Positions 7,284 to 16,071 of a stretch of DNA of 64,000 bases are shown here, in pieces (the stretch's first letter is position 1; each line of letters begins with the position of its first letter). The DNA comes from DATARH01 sp036268075 (lineage in GTDB: Bacteria > Pseudomonadota > Alphaproteobacteria > ATCC43930 > CGMCC-115725). The notes beneath the pieces were generated by a model. It was not told the DNA's origin and ran no database searches. It was given only the letters and a program-made list of their open reading frames with translations. The stretch is taken from positions 1 to 64,000 of the forward strand of contig DATAUV010000060.1 of NCBI GenBank assembly GCA_036268075.1, given 5' to 3'. Made by a program: the position numbers and the translations under genes.

Positions 7284-8123
7284 CTAGTTGTCGATCACCC
7301 GTGCGTCGCGATACCCGCCGCCGACCAGCCGCGCCCGCAGCGCCTCGGCCTCGCGGCCGCTGGCGACCGGACCGAGCTGCACACGATAGATCGGGGTGCC
7401 GCGCTCGGAAATGGTCACGATCGCCACACTGCCCAAGGGCGACACCGCCGAGCCGACCCGCCGCGCGTATTCCCGCTCATAGAACGTCCCGGCCTGGACG
7501 TAGAGCCGGCGCTGGGGGCGCGGCGCCAGGCTCTGCGGGTAGGCGGCCGGCGCGTCGTTGCGGGCGAGGGCGACCGAATGGCTGAGCGCCTCGGCGAGGA
7601 TCGTCGGGTTCTGGCCGCTCTGGCGGATCACCTTCTCGGCGGCGGCGATGCTGTCGTCGCGCAGCACGCGGACGCGCACCTCCGCGGTGCCGGTGCGCTC
7701 GAAACCGAGAAGCTGCGCGGCCCGGCGCGACACGTCGAGGATGCGGCCGCCGGCGAACGGCCCGCGGTCGTTGACCCTGAGCCTGAGGCTGCGGCCGTTG
7801 GCGAGGTTGGTGACCTCGACGACGCAGGGCAACGGCAGGGTCTTGTGCGCGGCGGTCAGCTCGTTGAGGTCGTAGACCTCGCCATTGGCCGTGTACTGGC
7901 CCTGGAACGCCTCGCCGTACCACGAGGCGGGGCCGGTCCGGTCGTAGGCGTAGTCGGGCTCGGGCGTGTACCAGACGCCCTTGACCTGATACGGCGCGCC
8001 GATCTTGAACACCGGATGCGGCGTGCGCGCGGCGGAGTAATTGCCTCCGCCCGGCCCGTAATCGGGTCCGCCGCAAGCCGCGACCAGCATGCCGATCGCG
8101 AGCACGAGCAAAAGCCTCGGCAC
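7284..8123 (-). CDS. rlpA: Septal ring lytic transglycosylase RlpA
   Basis: A 279-aa lipoprotein with an N-terminal lipobox (LVAAC, Cys17), a double-psi beta-barrel (about 65-155: ASWYG, TANGE, AHKTLP, VNDRGPF) and a C-terminal SPOR domain from about 205 that binds denuded glycan. It cleaves or binds glycan strands at the septum. The start is GTG 8123, because GGGGGAGAA stands just upstream and the signal peptide then begins immediately; longer frames upstream lie inside mltB. The operon order mltB-rlpA-dac suggests joint work in wall remodelling. Confidence 0.93.
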   Translation of the reverse strand: MPRLLLVLAIGMLVAACGGPDYGPGGGNYSAARTPHPVFKIGAPYQVKGVWYTPEPDYAYDRTGPASWYGEAFQGQYTANGEVYDLNELTAAHKTLPLPCVVEVTNLANGRSLRLRVNDRGPFAGGRILDVSRRAAQLLGFERTGTAEVRVRVLRDDSIAAAEKVIRQSGQNPTILAEALSHSVALARNDAPAAYPQSLAPRPQRRLYVQAGTFYEREYARRVGSAVSPLGSVAIVTISERGTPIYRVQLGPVASGREAEALRARLVGGGYRDARVIDN

Positions 8124-8172
8124 TTCTCCCCCACCCCTGGGAATGTACGCATCCGGCCTGGTTCGGGACCCC

Positions 8173-9162
8173 CTACCCCTGCCCCAGGCTGTCCGCCAGG
8201 TACCCCACCGCGGCGGCGAAAAAGGTCGATTTGTTCCAGCGCATGATCGTGCGGAAATTGTCGTAGACGACGAGCGCCTGGCCGCCGGCGCCGTCGGGCA
8301 GCACCAGCGAGGCGACCTCGTCGCGCGCCGCCGGCACCGCACCGTTCGCCGAGCGCACGCCGAGCTGCACCCATTGCGAAAGCGGCCGGCGGTTATCCAG
8401 GCCGGTGTTGCGCGTGTCGAAATCGGGCGGGACCGATGCCGTGAAGCCCCAGCCCTGATTGCCGCGCCAGCCGAGCTGGCCGATATAGTTCGCGATCGAG
8501 CCCAGCGCGTCGGCCCGGTCGCCCCAGATGTCGCGGCGGCCGTCATGGTCGAAATCGACGGCGAATTTGAGAAACGTCGACGGCATGAACTGGCACTGCC
8601 CCATCGCCCCGGCCCAGGAGCCGAGCATGTCGTGCGCGGTGATGTCGCCCTCGTCGAGGATGCGCAGCGAGGCGATCAGCTCGTCGCGGAAGAGGGCGCT
8701 GCGCCGCCCGTCATAGGCGAGCGTCGCCAGCGAGGCCGGAACGAAATAGGTGCCCATGAACTTGCCGAACCCGCTCTCGACGCCCCACAGCGCGACGACG
8801 AAGCGGGGCTGCACGTTGTACGCGCGCTGCACACGGTCGAGGAGCTCGGCGTTTTCCTCGAGGGCGCGGCGGGCGTCGCTTTCGCGCTGCGGCGTCACGG
8901 CGCCGGCGATGAATTCGGCGAAGGTTTTCTTGTGCTCGGGCTGGTTGCGGTCGAGCTCGATCACCTTCGGCAGGTATTGCACGTAACGAAAGACGAAATC
9001 GACGGTACCCCCTCGCACGCCGTGCGCCAGCGCGTCGCGCCGCACACCGGCGAGAAACCCGTCCCAATCGCCTTCCGCCGCCCTGGCCATCCCGTCCCCC
9101 AACGGAGCCGCCAGTAGCGGAGCCGCGAGCAAGGCCCGCCGGCTCATGCGGAAAGCTCTCAT
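8173..9162 (-). CDS. mltB: Lytic murein transglycosylase, MltB type
   Basis: A 329-aa SLT_2-family lytic transglycosylase. The catalytic Glu is E129 in ALWGVESGFGKF. GAMGQCQFMPSTF and the later DIWGDRADALGSIANYIGQLGW blocks are family hallmarks. The N-terminus has a twin-arginine-like signal (RMSRRALLAAPLLAAP). Of three possible ATGs I chose 9162, which has GGGAG eight bases upstream; 9147 is also plausible. There is no lipobox, so it is a soluble periplasmic form rather than the lipoprotein MltB. It heads the rlpA-dac-tmk run. Confidence 0.92.
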   Translation of the reverse strand: MRAFRMSRRALLAAPLLAAPLGDGMARAAEGDWDGFLAGVRRDALAHGVRGGTVDFVFRYVQYLPKVIELDRNQPEHKKTFAEFIAGAVTPQRESDARRALEENAELLDRVQRAYNVQPRFVVALWGVESGFGKFMGTYFVPASLATLAYDGRRSALFRDELIASLRILDEGDITAHDMLGSWAGAMGQCQFMPSTFLKFAVDFDHDGRRDIWGDRADALGSIANYIGQLGWRGNQGWGFTASVPPDFDTRNTGLDNRRPLSQWVQLGVRSANGAVPAARDEVASLVLPDGAGGQALVVYDNFRTIMRWNKSTFFAAAVGYLADSLGQG

Positions 9163-9358
9163 CAAAAGCGCTCCCGCGATTACTATTCCCCCACCGACTT
9201 CTGCACGAGAATGTGGCAAAAATCAATATTCGCCCCCGATCAACCTGATTTTTATTTTGCGGACCAACGGGACGGTTACAAGTGCGGGAGGCGCGGCAAC
9301 CATGAGGATTACTTGCCGTCCTCGATTACCCTCGCGAGCGGGGGAGGCTTGCTGCGCC

Positions 9359-10918
9359 TCAGTCGTCCGCCTCGACCGGCGTCGGGCCTGCGGCCGCCTT
9401 CCGTCGAGGCGGGGCGCGGACCAGGAGGAGCAGCAGGATCGATGCCAGGATCACGCACAGCATCAGCATGAAATCGTCGATATAGCCGATCATCTGCGCC
9501 TGGCGGGTGATCTCATGGTTGAGCGCGGCTATGCCGGATGGCGCGGTCAGGCTGAAATGCTGGGCGAAATCGTGGGTCTGAACCATCGGATTGTCAGGAC
9601 GCAGCCCCTCGACCAGGCGCGAATGGACGATCTGGGTGTTCTGCGTGAGCTGCGCTTCGAGGATGCTGATGCCGACGCTGCCGCCGAGCATGCGCATCAG
9701 GCTCCGGAGCGCGGTGCCTTGCGTGAGGATGTGCCGCGGCAAGTCCGACAGCGCCAGCAGGTTTAGCGGCACGAAGGTGCAGCCGAGGCCGAACCCCTGG
9801 GCGAACCCGGCGAAGAGGATCGGCCACGAATCCATGGCGAGCGAATACCCGGTCATCTGCCACAGCGAGCCCGCGGTCATCAAAAACCCGCCGAGGATGA
9901 ACAGGCGGTTGTCGACCTTGTTGATGAAGCGGGCGACAAAGAACATCGCGATCATCGTGCCGACGCCGCGCGGCGCCATCATCCAGCCGGCGTCGAAGAC
10001 CGGATAGTTCATCAGCTCCTGCATCATCGACGGCATCAACGCCAGCGTGCCGCTGAGGATCATGCCGACGCCGAACATGAGGAGGCTGCCGGCGACGAAA
10101 TTCGGGCTCTTCAAGAGTTCGCGGTTGAGGAATGACGGTCCCGTGGCGGTCCAGGTATGGACGATCAACATGTAAAAGCTCAGCGCTGTGATCCCCGCCT
10201 CGATCCAGATCTCGGTGGAATGGAACCAGTCCTGGAGCTGGCCGCGGTCGAGCATGAGCTGCAGCGAGCCGACCGCGATGCTCATCGCACCGAAGCCGAA
10301 CATGTCGAACGGCTCGCGCCGCACTGTGCGGGCCTGGCGGAACAGCATGAAGATGCCGAACGCGCAGATCGCCCCGACCGGCAGGTTGATGTAGAAGCAC
10401 CAGCGCCAGTTGAGGTTGTCGGTGAGCCACCCGCCCATCGTCGGACCGAGGATCGGTCCCATCATCGCGCCGGTGCTGAAGATCGCCATCGCGTGGCCGT
10501 GGCGCTCCTGCGGGTAGATCGACAGCAGCGTCGCCTGGCCCAAGGGCACGAGACCGGCGCCGAAGACGCCTTGCAACAGGCGGAAGATGACGAGCTGCGG
10601 CAGGCTCATCGCCGCGCCGCACATGGCCGAGGTGATGGTGAACCCGATCACCGAGCCCAGAAATATGTACTTGATGCCGAACCGCCCGGCGAGCCAGCCG
10701 GTCAGCGGCATCGTGATCGCCGAGGCGACGATGTACGACGTGAGGACCCACGAAATCTGGTCCTGCGCCGCCGACATGCTGCCCTGGATATGCGGCAGCG
10801 CGACATTGGCGATCGTCGTGTCGATGCCTTGCAGCACGCAGGCGCAGATAATCGTCGCGGTCATCCACCCGCGATTGGCGACCGCGGGCTGGGCGGCTTC
10901 TTGTCCCTGGCCTCTCAT
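9359..10918 (-). CDS. DHA2-family MFS drug exporter (EmrB/QacA type), copy 1
   Basis: A 519-aa inner-membrane proton antiporter with about 14 predicted membrane helices. The DHA2 motif LQGIDTTIANVALPHIQG opens helix 1. Motif A in the first loop is GWLAGRFGIK, and GPTMGGWL matches motif C. It is clearly paralogous to the next gene across its whole length. EmrB usually needs an EmrA adaptor and an outer-membrane channel; neither is encoded nearby. Its start is separated from the upstream copy by a long palindromic repeat. Confidence 0.9.
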   Translation of the reverse strand: MRGQGQEAAQPAVANRGWMTATIICACVLQGIDTTIANVALPHIQGSMSAAQDQISWVLTSYIVASAITMPLTGWLAGRFGIKYIFLGSVIGFTITSAMCGAAMSLPQLVIFRLLQGVFGAGLVPLGQATLLSIYPQERHGHAMAIFSTGAMMGPILGPTMGGWLTDNLNWRWCFYINLPVGAICAFGIFMLFRQARTVRREPFDMFGFGAMSIAVGSLQLMLDRGQLQDWFHSTEIWIEAGITALSFYMLIVHTWTATGPSFLNRELLKSPNFVAGSLLMFGVGMILSGTLALMPSMMQELMNYPVFDAGWMMAPRGVGTMIAMFFVARFINKVDNRLFILGGFLMTAGSLWQMTGYSLAMDSWPILFAGFAQGFGLGCTFVPLNLLALSDLPRHILTQGTALRSLMRMLGGSVGISILEAQLTQNTQIVHSRLVEGLRPDNPMVQTHDFAQHFSLTAPSGIAALNHEITRQAQMIGYIDDFMLMLCVILASILLLLLVRAPPRRKAAAGPTPVEADD

Positions 10919-10935
10919 CGCTGCCGCACCCTGCC

Positions 10936-11060
10936 CCCTCTCCGCCCATTGGGGGGAGAGGGCCGGGGTGAGGTGGGAATGCTCCGCCGGTGGATGCCCT
11001 CCTCACCCTCCCATCGCATTGCGATGGGCCCCTCCCTCTCCCCCCAATGGGCGGAGAGGG
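10936..11060. repeat. 27-bp perfect inverted repeat (CCCTCTCCGCCCATT family)
   Basis: Arms 10936-10962 and 11034-11060 are exact reverse complements. A second small hairpin (CCCATCGCA / TGCGATGGG) lies inside at about 11010-11028. The same element, with identical outer arms and a similar inside, occurs at 58611-58738. A relative with different arm sequence occurs at 32905-33054. Here it separates the two exporter copies. Confidence 0.9.
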
Positions 11061-11074
11061 TTATCTCGGTCGCC

Positions 11075-12628
11075 TTAATCATCGGCGGCAGCCGGCTCGG
11101 GCGCCATGCCGCGCAGGGTGGGCGTGTTGACGCGGAGGAGGAGGAGGAGCGGCAATGACAGCAGGGCGATCAGCATCATCAGCTTGAAGTCGTTGATATA
11201 GGCGATCATCGATGCCTGCCGCGTGACCTCGGCGTTGAGGGCGGCGATGCCGGCGGGGTTGGTCAGGCTATAGGGCGCCGGCAGCATCGATCCCTGGATC
11301 ATCGGGTTGTCGGCGTGAAACGTCTCGATCAGGCGCGAATGCACGATCTGGGTGTTTTCGGCGAGCGTCGCCACCAGCACGCTGATGCCGATGCTGCCGC
11401 CGAGATTGCGCATCAGGCTGCGGATCGCCGTCGCCTGGGTCAGGATGTGGCGCGGCAGGTCCGACAAGGCAAGAATGTTCAGCGGCACAAACGTGCAACC
11501 CAGCCCAAACCCCTGGATGAGCCCGGTTACTATGATCGGCTCGGGGCTCATCAAGAGTGAAAAGCTCGTCATCTGCCACATCGCGTAGGCCGTCAGCAGG
11601 AGGCCGAACAGGATGATCAGCCGGTTGTCGATGCGGTTGATCACCCTCGCCACGGCGAACATCGCAATCATCGTGCCGACGGCTCTGGGGGCGGTGACCA
11701 GCCCCGTCGTGAACACCGGGTAGTTCATGAGCTGCTGCATCATCGTCGGCAGCAGCGCCAGCGTTCCGGTCATGATGAGCCCGATCACGAACATCAGCAT
11801 CGTGCCGGCGATAAAGTTGGTGCTGCTGAGGAGTCTGCGGTTGAGGAACGAGTGCCCGGCGGTCGTCGCGGTGTGGACCGCGAACAGGTAGAAGCCGAGC
11901 GCGGCGATGATCGTCTCGGCCCAGATCTCCTGCGAGTGGAACCAGTCCTTGAGCTCGCCGCGGTCGAGCATGAGCTGCAAGGCGCCGACGCCGAGGCTCA
12001 GGGCGATAAAGCCGACCGCGTCGAACGGCTCGCGGTGTCCGGTGCGGGGCTGGCGGATGAAGACGAGGATGCCGAGCGTGCAGAGGATTCCGACCGGCAG
12101 GTTGACGTAGAAGATCCAGCGCCACGAATAGTCCTCGGTCAGCCACCCGCCCAGCAGCGGCCCGCTGATCGGCCCCATGATCGTGCCGATGCCGTAGACC
12201 GCCATCGCATAGCCGTGGCGCTCGGGCGGGTTGATGCGCAACAGCGTCGCCTGCGACAGCGGGATGAGCCCCGCCCCGCAAACCCCCTGCATCGCGCGAT
12301 AGAGCACGAGCTGCTCAAGGCTCGTCGCCGAGCCGCACAGCGCCGACGCGACCGTAAAGCCCATGACCGAGGCGACGAAGATGTACTTGATGCCGAACCG
12401 CCCGGCGAGCCAGCCGGTCAGCGGCATCATGATCGCCGCGGCGACGATGTACGAGGTGAGGACCCAGGCGATCTCGTCCTGCGACGCCGAAAGGCTTCCC
12501 TGGATGTGCGGCAGCGCGACGTTGGCGATCGTGTTGTCGACGCCCTGCATGATGTTGGCGAGCATGATCGAGGCCGTGATCCAGCCGCGATTGGGCACCG
12601 CCGACGCCGATTCCGCCTCTCCTCTCAC
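11075..12628 (-). CDS. DHA2-family MFS drug exporter (EmrB/QacA type), copy 2
   Basis: A 517-aa paralogue of the preceding exporter. It shares helix-1 motif MQGVDNTIANVALPHIQG, motif A GWLAGRFGIK and GPLLGGWL, and the C-terminal WILE/LVA..TQNTQIVHSRL region. The two genes form a tandem duplication that has since diverged, for example in loop charges. The frame ends about 15 bases after the palindromic repeat. The upstream neighbour is a TfdA-like dioxygenase 31 bases away, so export of that enzyme's product or substrate is possible but unproven. Confidence 0.9.
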   Translation of the reverse strand: MRGEAESASAVPNRGWITASIMLANIMQGVDNTIANVALPHIQGSLSASQDEIAWVLTSYIVAAAIMMPLTGWLAGRFGIKYIFVASVMGFTVASALCGSATSLEQLVLYRAMQGVCGAGLIPLSQATLLRINPPERHGYAMAVYGIGTIMGPISGPLLGGWLTEDYSWRWIFYVNLPVGILCTLGILVFIRQPRTGHREPFDAVGFIALSLGVGALQLMLDRGELKDWFHSQEIWAETIIAALGFYLFAVHTATTAGHSFLNRRLLSSTNFIAGTMLMFVIGLIMTGTLALLPTMMQQLMNYPVFTTGLVTAPRAVGTMIAMFAVARVINRIDNRLIILFGLLLTAYAMWQMTSFSLLMSPEPIIVTGLIQGFGLGCTFVPLNILALSDLPRHILTQATAIRSLMRNLGGSIGISVLVATLAENTQIVHSRLIETFHADNPMIQGSMLPAPYSLTNPAGIAALNAEVTRQASMIAYINDFKLMMLIALLSLPLLLLLRVNTPTLRGMAPEPAAADD

Positions 12629-12659
12629 GCTTGTGGCCTCGCCCGCCCGCGCCCTGGTC

Positions 12660-13544
12660 TCAGGCCGCCTCTACCTGAAGCGCGGTCGGGGTGTCGCCGG
12701 CGACCGTGGTGCGGCGCATGTCGCGCACCAGCGTGTCGTCGAAACGGCGGACGCGGTGCATGGTCTGGCGGTTGTCCCACATGATCAGGTCGTGTTGCCG
12801 CCAGCGGTGGACGTAGACGTTGGACGGCTGCGTCGCCGCCTCGTTGAGGTCGCGCAGAAAGGCCCGCGCTTCCGGCATCGGCCAGCCGAGGATCGTGCCG
12901 GCATGGGAGGCGAGATACAGCGACTTGCGCCCCGAAACCGGATGCGTGCGCACCAATGACTGCCGGACCGGGCGGAAAATCGTCTTCTCCTCATCGGTGA
13001 TCGTAAAGCCGAGGAGGCCGCGCGAGTACATCAGCGAATGCTCGCACACGACGTCCGCGACCTGCGCCTTGGTCTCGTGGTCGAGCGCGTCATAGGCCGC
13101 GCGCATGTCGGCGAATTCGGTGTTGCCGCCCTTCTCGACCGTGACACGGCCGGAGAGGATCGAGTATTTCGCCGGAACCGGCCGGAACGAACTGTCGGAA
13201 TGCCAAAGCTGGTTGCCGAGGTTGAAGAGGCGGCGGCGGTCGTCGCGCGGGAGCGGGCGGTGGTTCTGGTCGAGGTTGGAGACATCCGCCATCTGCGGAC
13301 CGAGGCGCTTTTGCTCGGGCCGGGTCACGTTGCCGCCGAGGGTGCTTTCAAGGGCGCCGAAATTGAGCGAAAACGCGACCTGCTGCTGGTCGGTGAGACG
13401 CTGTTCGTGAAAAACAAGGACGGCGTAGCGGTCCATCCCGGCTTCGATCGCGGCGACCTCGTCGCGCGACAGCGGCCGGGTCAGGTCGACCCCGGACACC
13501 TCGCCTGCGAAATCGGGTTTGATCCCGCGGATCGAAACGGCCAT
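12660..13544 (-). CDS. TauD/TfdA-family Fe(II)/2-oxoglutarate dioxygenase
   Basis: A 294-aa non-haem iron dioxygenase. The facial triad is H115-x-D117 (NQLWHSDSSF) and distal H263 (QTMHRVRRF). R278 in the last strand is placed to bind 2-oxoglutarate. NLGNQLWHSDSSF and PAKYSIL are closer to TfdA (2,4-D dioxygenase) than to TauD, but the substrate cannot be read from sequence. ATG 13544 has GGAGG six bases upstream. It is divergent from the FAD dehydrogenase gene, sharing a 150-bp promoter region, and precedes the exporter pair. Confidence 0.88.
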   Translation of the reverse strand: MAVSIRGIKPDFAGEVSGVDLTRPLSRDEVAAIEAGMDRYAVLVFHEQRLTDQQQVAFSLNFGALESTLGGNVTRPEQKRLGPQMADVSNLDQNHRPLPRDDRRRLFNLGNQLWHSDSSFRPVPAKYSILSGRVTVEKGGNTEFADMRAAYDALDHETKAQVADVVCEHSLMYSRGLLGFTITDEEKTIFRPVRQSLVRTHPVSGRKSLYLASHAGTILGWPMPEARAFLRDLNEAATQPSNVYVHRWRQHDLIMWDNRQTMHRVRRFDDTLVRDMRRTTVAGDTPTALQVEAA

Positions 13545-13694
13545 TTCCGGCCTCCACATGCCCGTATAAGCGGCAAAAACGATACGCCCATGTCGCTGAT
13601 CTGTCATGCGAAGGGCGGGGTTGGCTGCCATGCGCTGCGGCAGTCGAGTTGCTGTTAATCTCCCCTCTCCGCGCCCCCTGTTGAGGAGCTTTAC

Positions 13695-15065
13695 ATGGAC
13701 CAATTCGACCTGATCTCGATCGGCGCCGGCTTTGCCGGATTGTGCGCGGCGGTGCGGGGGGCGGAGCTGGGGTTGCGGACGGCGGTGATCGAGCAGGGCG
13801 CCGACGAGCGCTACCCGTGCAGCTCGCGCTGGGCCGGCGGCATCTTTCATGTCTCGTATCACGACGTGAAGCTCGACGCGGCCGAGCTGGTGGCCGCGAT
13901 CAACCGGCAGACCGGCGGCGAGGCCGATTCTGAATTGGCGCAGGCGGTGGCCGAGGATGCCGGGCGGCTGGTCGACTGGCTCGGGGCGCAGGGCGCGCGG
14001 TTTACCCAGGCGAGCGCGATCAACTGGCACCGCTTCACGCTGGCGCCGAACCGGGCGGCGGTGCATGGGCCGGACTGGCAGGGGCGCGGGCCGGATTTGT
14101 TTCTCGGCGAGCTCAGGAAGCGGCTGGAGGAGCGGCAGGGGCGCATCTTTTTCGGCACCAAGGCCGGCGGCTTGCGCATCGAGGGCGGGCGGTGCGTCGG
14201 CGTCGACGGGTTCGGCGCCGGGGCGGTCGTCATCGCCGATGGCGGGTTTCCGGCGAGCGCCGAACTATTCCGGGCGCATATCGGCCCGCGCCCGGACCTG
14301 GTCGTTCAGCGCCACGCCGGCAGCGCACGGGGGGACGGGCTGAGGATGGCCGAGGCGGCCGGCGTGGCGCTGACGCGACTCGACCGGTTCTACGGCCATC
14401 TCTTGAGCCGGGACGCGATGACCAACCCGGCGCTGTGGCCCTATCCGCAGATTGACGCGGTCGCCGTCGCGGGGGTCGTGGTCGATGCGAGCGGGCGGCG
14501 CATCCTCGACGAGGGGCTCGGCGGCATCTCGATCAGCAACGACCTCGCCCGGCTCGACGACCCGCTCTGCGCGACGGTGATCTGCGATGGGACGATGTGG
14601 GAGACCGCCGGCAAGGCGGCGCAGATTCCGCCCAACCCGGAACTTCTCGCCGGTGGCGGCACGCTGCACCGCGCCGACACGCTCGACGGACTCGGCCGGA
14701 TCGCCGGCATAGATGGCCTCGCGGAGACGGTCGCGGCATACAACGATGCGCTGCGCGACGGCACGCCGCTATCGCCTCCCCGCTCCAGCCGCGGCGGCCA
14801 ACCGAAGCCGATCGAGACCGCGCCCTATTACGCGATCCCGATCTGCGCCGGCATCACCAACACGATGGGCGGCATCGCGATCGACGGGCATGGGCGGGTC
14901 AAACGGCGCGACGGGTCGGTCATTCCGGGGCTTTACGCGGCCGGGGGCGCGACCGGCGGGCTCGAAGGCGGCGGCGCGGTCGGATATGTCGGCGGCCTCA
15001 TCAAGGCCTGCCTCTTTGGACTGCGCGCCGCCGAGGACGTGGCGCGGCGGCGGACAAACCATTAG
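13695..15065 (+). CDS. FAD-dependent dehydrogenase, tricarballylate dehydrogenase / FrdA-like
   Basis: A 456-aa flavoprotein of the succinate dehydrogenase/fumarate reductase flavoprotein superfamily, soluble and without a haem domain or signal. The dinucleotide loop GAGFAG is at 10-15, followed by E-rich strand 2. The C-terminal block ITNTMGGIAIDGHGRV and GLYAAGGATGGLEGG is the FAD-binding end of the family. The relatives oxidise dicarboxylates or 3-keto compounds, so the substrate is open. GAGGAG precedes the ATG at good spacing. It is followed after 33 bp by a dehydroquinase-like gene, and the pair looks co-transcribed. Confidence 0.85.
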   Translation: MDQFDLISIGAGFAGLCAAVRGAELGLRTAVIEQGADERYPCSSRWAGGIFHVSYHDVKLDAAELVAAINRQTGGEADSELAQAVAEDAGRLVDWLGAQGARFTQASAINWHRFTLAPNRAAVHGPDWQGRGPDLFLGELRKRLEERQGRIFFGTKAGGLRIEGGRCVGVDGFGAGAVVIADGGFPASAELFRAHIGPRPDLVVQRHAGSARGDGLRMAEAAGVALTRLDRFYGHLLSRDAMTNPALWPYPQIDAVAVAGVVVDASGRRILDEGLGGISISNDLARLDDPLCATVICDGTMWETAGKAAQIPPNPELLAGGGTLHRADTLDGLGRIAGIDGLAETVAAYNDALRDGTPLSPPRSSRGGQPKPIETAPYYAIPICAGITNTMGGIAIDGHGRVKRRDGSVIPGLYAAGGATGGLEGGGAVGYVGGLIKACLFGLRAAEDVARRRTNH

Positions 15066-15098
15066 CATCGCGCCGCACAATTCAGGGGAGCGCCCATC

Positions 15099-15536
15099 AT
15101 GGCGAAAATTCTGGTCATCCACGGCGCCGGCATGAACATGCGCGGCAAGGTCCAATTGGAGATTTTCGGGCCGATGCTGTTGCCCGAGTACGACGAGCGC
15201 ATCCGCGGCTATGCCAAGGAGCTGGGGGTCGAGATCGAGATCTTCCATTCGAACATCGAGGGCGAGATCGTCAACCGGATCTACCGGGCCAACGACGAAG
15301 GGTTCGATGCCGCCATCTTCAACCCGGCGGCGTTCGGCACCGGCTATCCCGCGCTGGTCGCGGCCATTTCGCAGGTCAAGTTCCCGATGACCGAGGTGCA
15401 TATCTCAAACCCGATCCGGCGCGGCCCCGCCTCGCAGACCGCCGCGGTCAGCCAAAGCGTCGTCGCCGGGTTCGGCATCGCCGGGTACGCCCTCGCCCTT
15501 CGCGGCATCCGCGATCAGCTCGCCGCGAAGAAGTAG
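15099..15536 (+). CDS. Type II dehydroquinase-fold protein with altered active site
   Basis: A 145-aa protein of the AroQ fold. The match is clear in FHSNIEGEIVN, FNPAAFG, TEVHISN (E99, H101) and VAGFGIAGYALAL. However, several residues needed for 3-dehydroquinate dehydration are changed. The catalytic Tyr is Phe23 (EIFG instead of the usual xYG). The THTS block after NPAA is GTGY. The NGPN start is HGAG, and one of the distal Arg residues is missing. With an FAD dehydrogenase directly upstream, it may act on a different ring or keto acid. Calling it aroQ would be unsafe. Confidence 0.8.
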   Translation: MAKILVIHGAGMNMRGKVQLEIFGPMLLPEYDERIRGYAKELGVEIEIFHSNIEGEIVNRIYRANDEGFDAAIFNPAAFGTGYPALVAAISQVKFPMTEVHISNPIRRGPASQTAAVSQSVVAGFGIAGYALALRGIRDQLAAKK

Positions 15537-15581
15537 AAGCTCACCACTCGTTATTCGCGATCCCGACCCCATATAAGTCAG

Positions 15582-15800
15582 GTGAGAACGCATCCTTATG
15601 CCGAAGCCGTCTACCGGGTGGTTGAGCTGCCCGGTGGAGTCTTTGGCGTCGAAGTGAAGATCCCCGACAGCAATCCGACCACGGTCAGCAGCTTCGAGAC
15701 CGAGGCGGCGGCCGAGGCGTGGATCGTTCGGAACAAGCAGCGGGTCGTCGAACAGAGCGAGCCGCGAAACCCGTTCCGCAGGTCGCAGCCGAGGCGATAG
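15582..15800 (+). CDS. Small conserved hypothetical protein
   Basis: A 72-aa protein starting at GTG, with no clear ribosome site. The sequence has a short beta-like segment (YRVVELPGGVFGVEVKIP) followed by a helix (ETEAAAEAWIVRNKQRV) and a basic Arg/Gln tail. I recall similar small proteins in alphaproteobacteria but know of no assigned function. There is no signal peptide or membrane segment. It stands alone between the AroQ-like gene and a convergent small gene. Frame use and composition match real genes nearby. Confidence 0.6.
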   Translation: MRTHPYAEAVYRVVELPGGVFGVEVKIPDSNPTTVSSFETEAAAEAWIVRNKQRVVEQSEPRNPFRRSQPRR

Positions 15801-15814
15801 CAGGGGCTGGGGCG

Positions 15815-16009
15815 CTAGGCCCGGTCTAGCTGGCCCTCGCGGGCGACCCGTTCGCGCCCGTCGACCTTGGCTCTGATGCGGTATTGAGGAACGTTGCCCT
15901 CTTCGGGCAACTTTGTGACGACCGTATAGATTCCTCGAGCCGAACTGTCCTCGTGGCGATGCGGCGAAAACCGCACGCTCTGGCCGGGCGCATATTTGTG
16001 CGTCGCCAT
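15815..16009 (-). CDS. Small conserved hypothetical protein
   Basis: A 64-aa basic, soluble protein (MATHKYAPGQSVRFSP...). It reads as a small SH3-like beta barrel: a hydrophobic start, an RGIYTVVTKLPEEGNVPQYRIR core and an RERVAREGQL end. GGGAGGG stands upstream of the ATG at good distance. Similar short proteins are common in alphaproteobacteria and have no known role. It is 62 bases downstream of the cold-shock gene, beyond a hairpin that probably ends that transcript. Confidence 0.65.
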   Translation of the reverse strand: MATHKYAPGQSVRFSPHRHEDSSARGIYTVVTKLPEEGNVPQYRIRAKVDGRERVAREGQLDRA

Positions 16010-16034
16010 GATGCTGCCCTCCCGGAAAATGCAT

Positions 16035-16059
16035 GACGCCGCCGGCGAGCGGCGGCGTC
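16035..16059 (-). terminator. Hairpin downstream of the cold-shock gene
   Basis: Arms 16035-16044 and 16050-16059 (GACGCCGCCG / CGGCGGCGTC) pair perfectly with a five-base loop. On minus they are followed by ATGCATTTTCC. The stem begins about a dozen bases after the cspA stop. The T-run is short, so termination may be partial. Confidence 0.65.
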
Positions 16060-16071
16060 ACACATGCGCGG

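Noticed and set aside
9163..9358. Small ORF (ATG near 9301) between mltB and the exporter
   Set aside because: Cys/Arg-rich, overlaps the exporter end and lacks a ribosome site.
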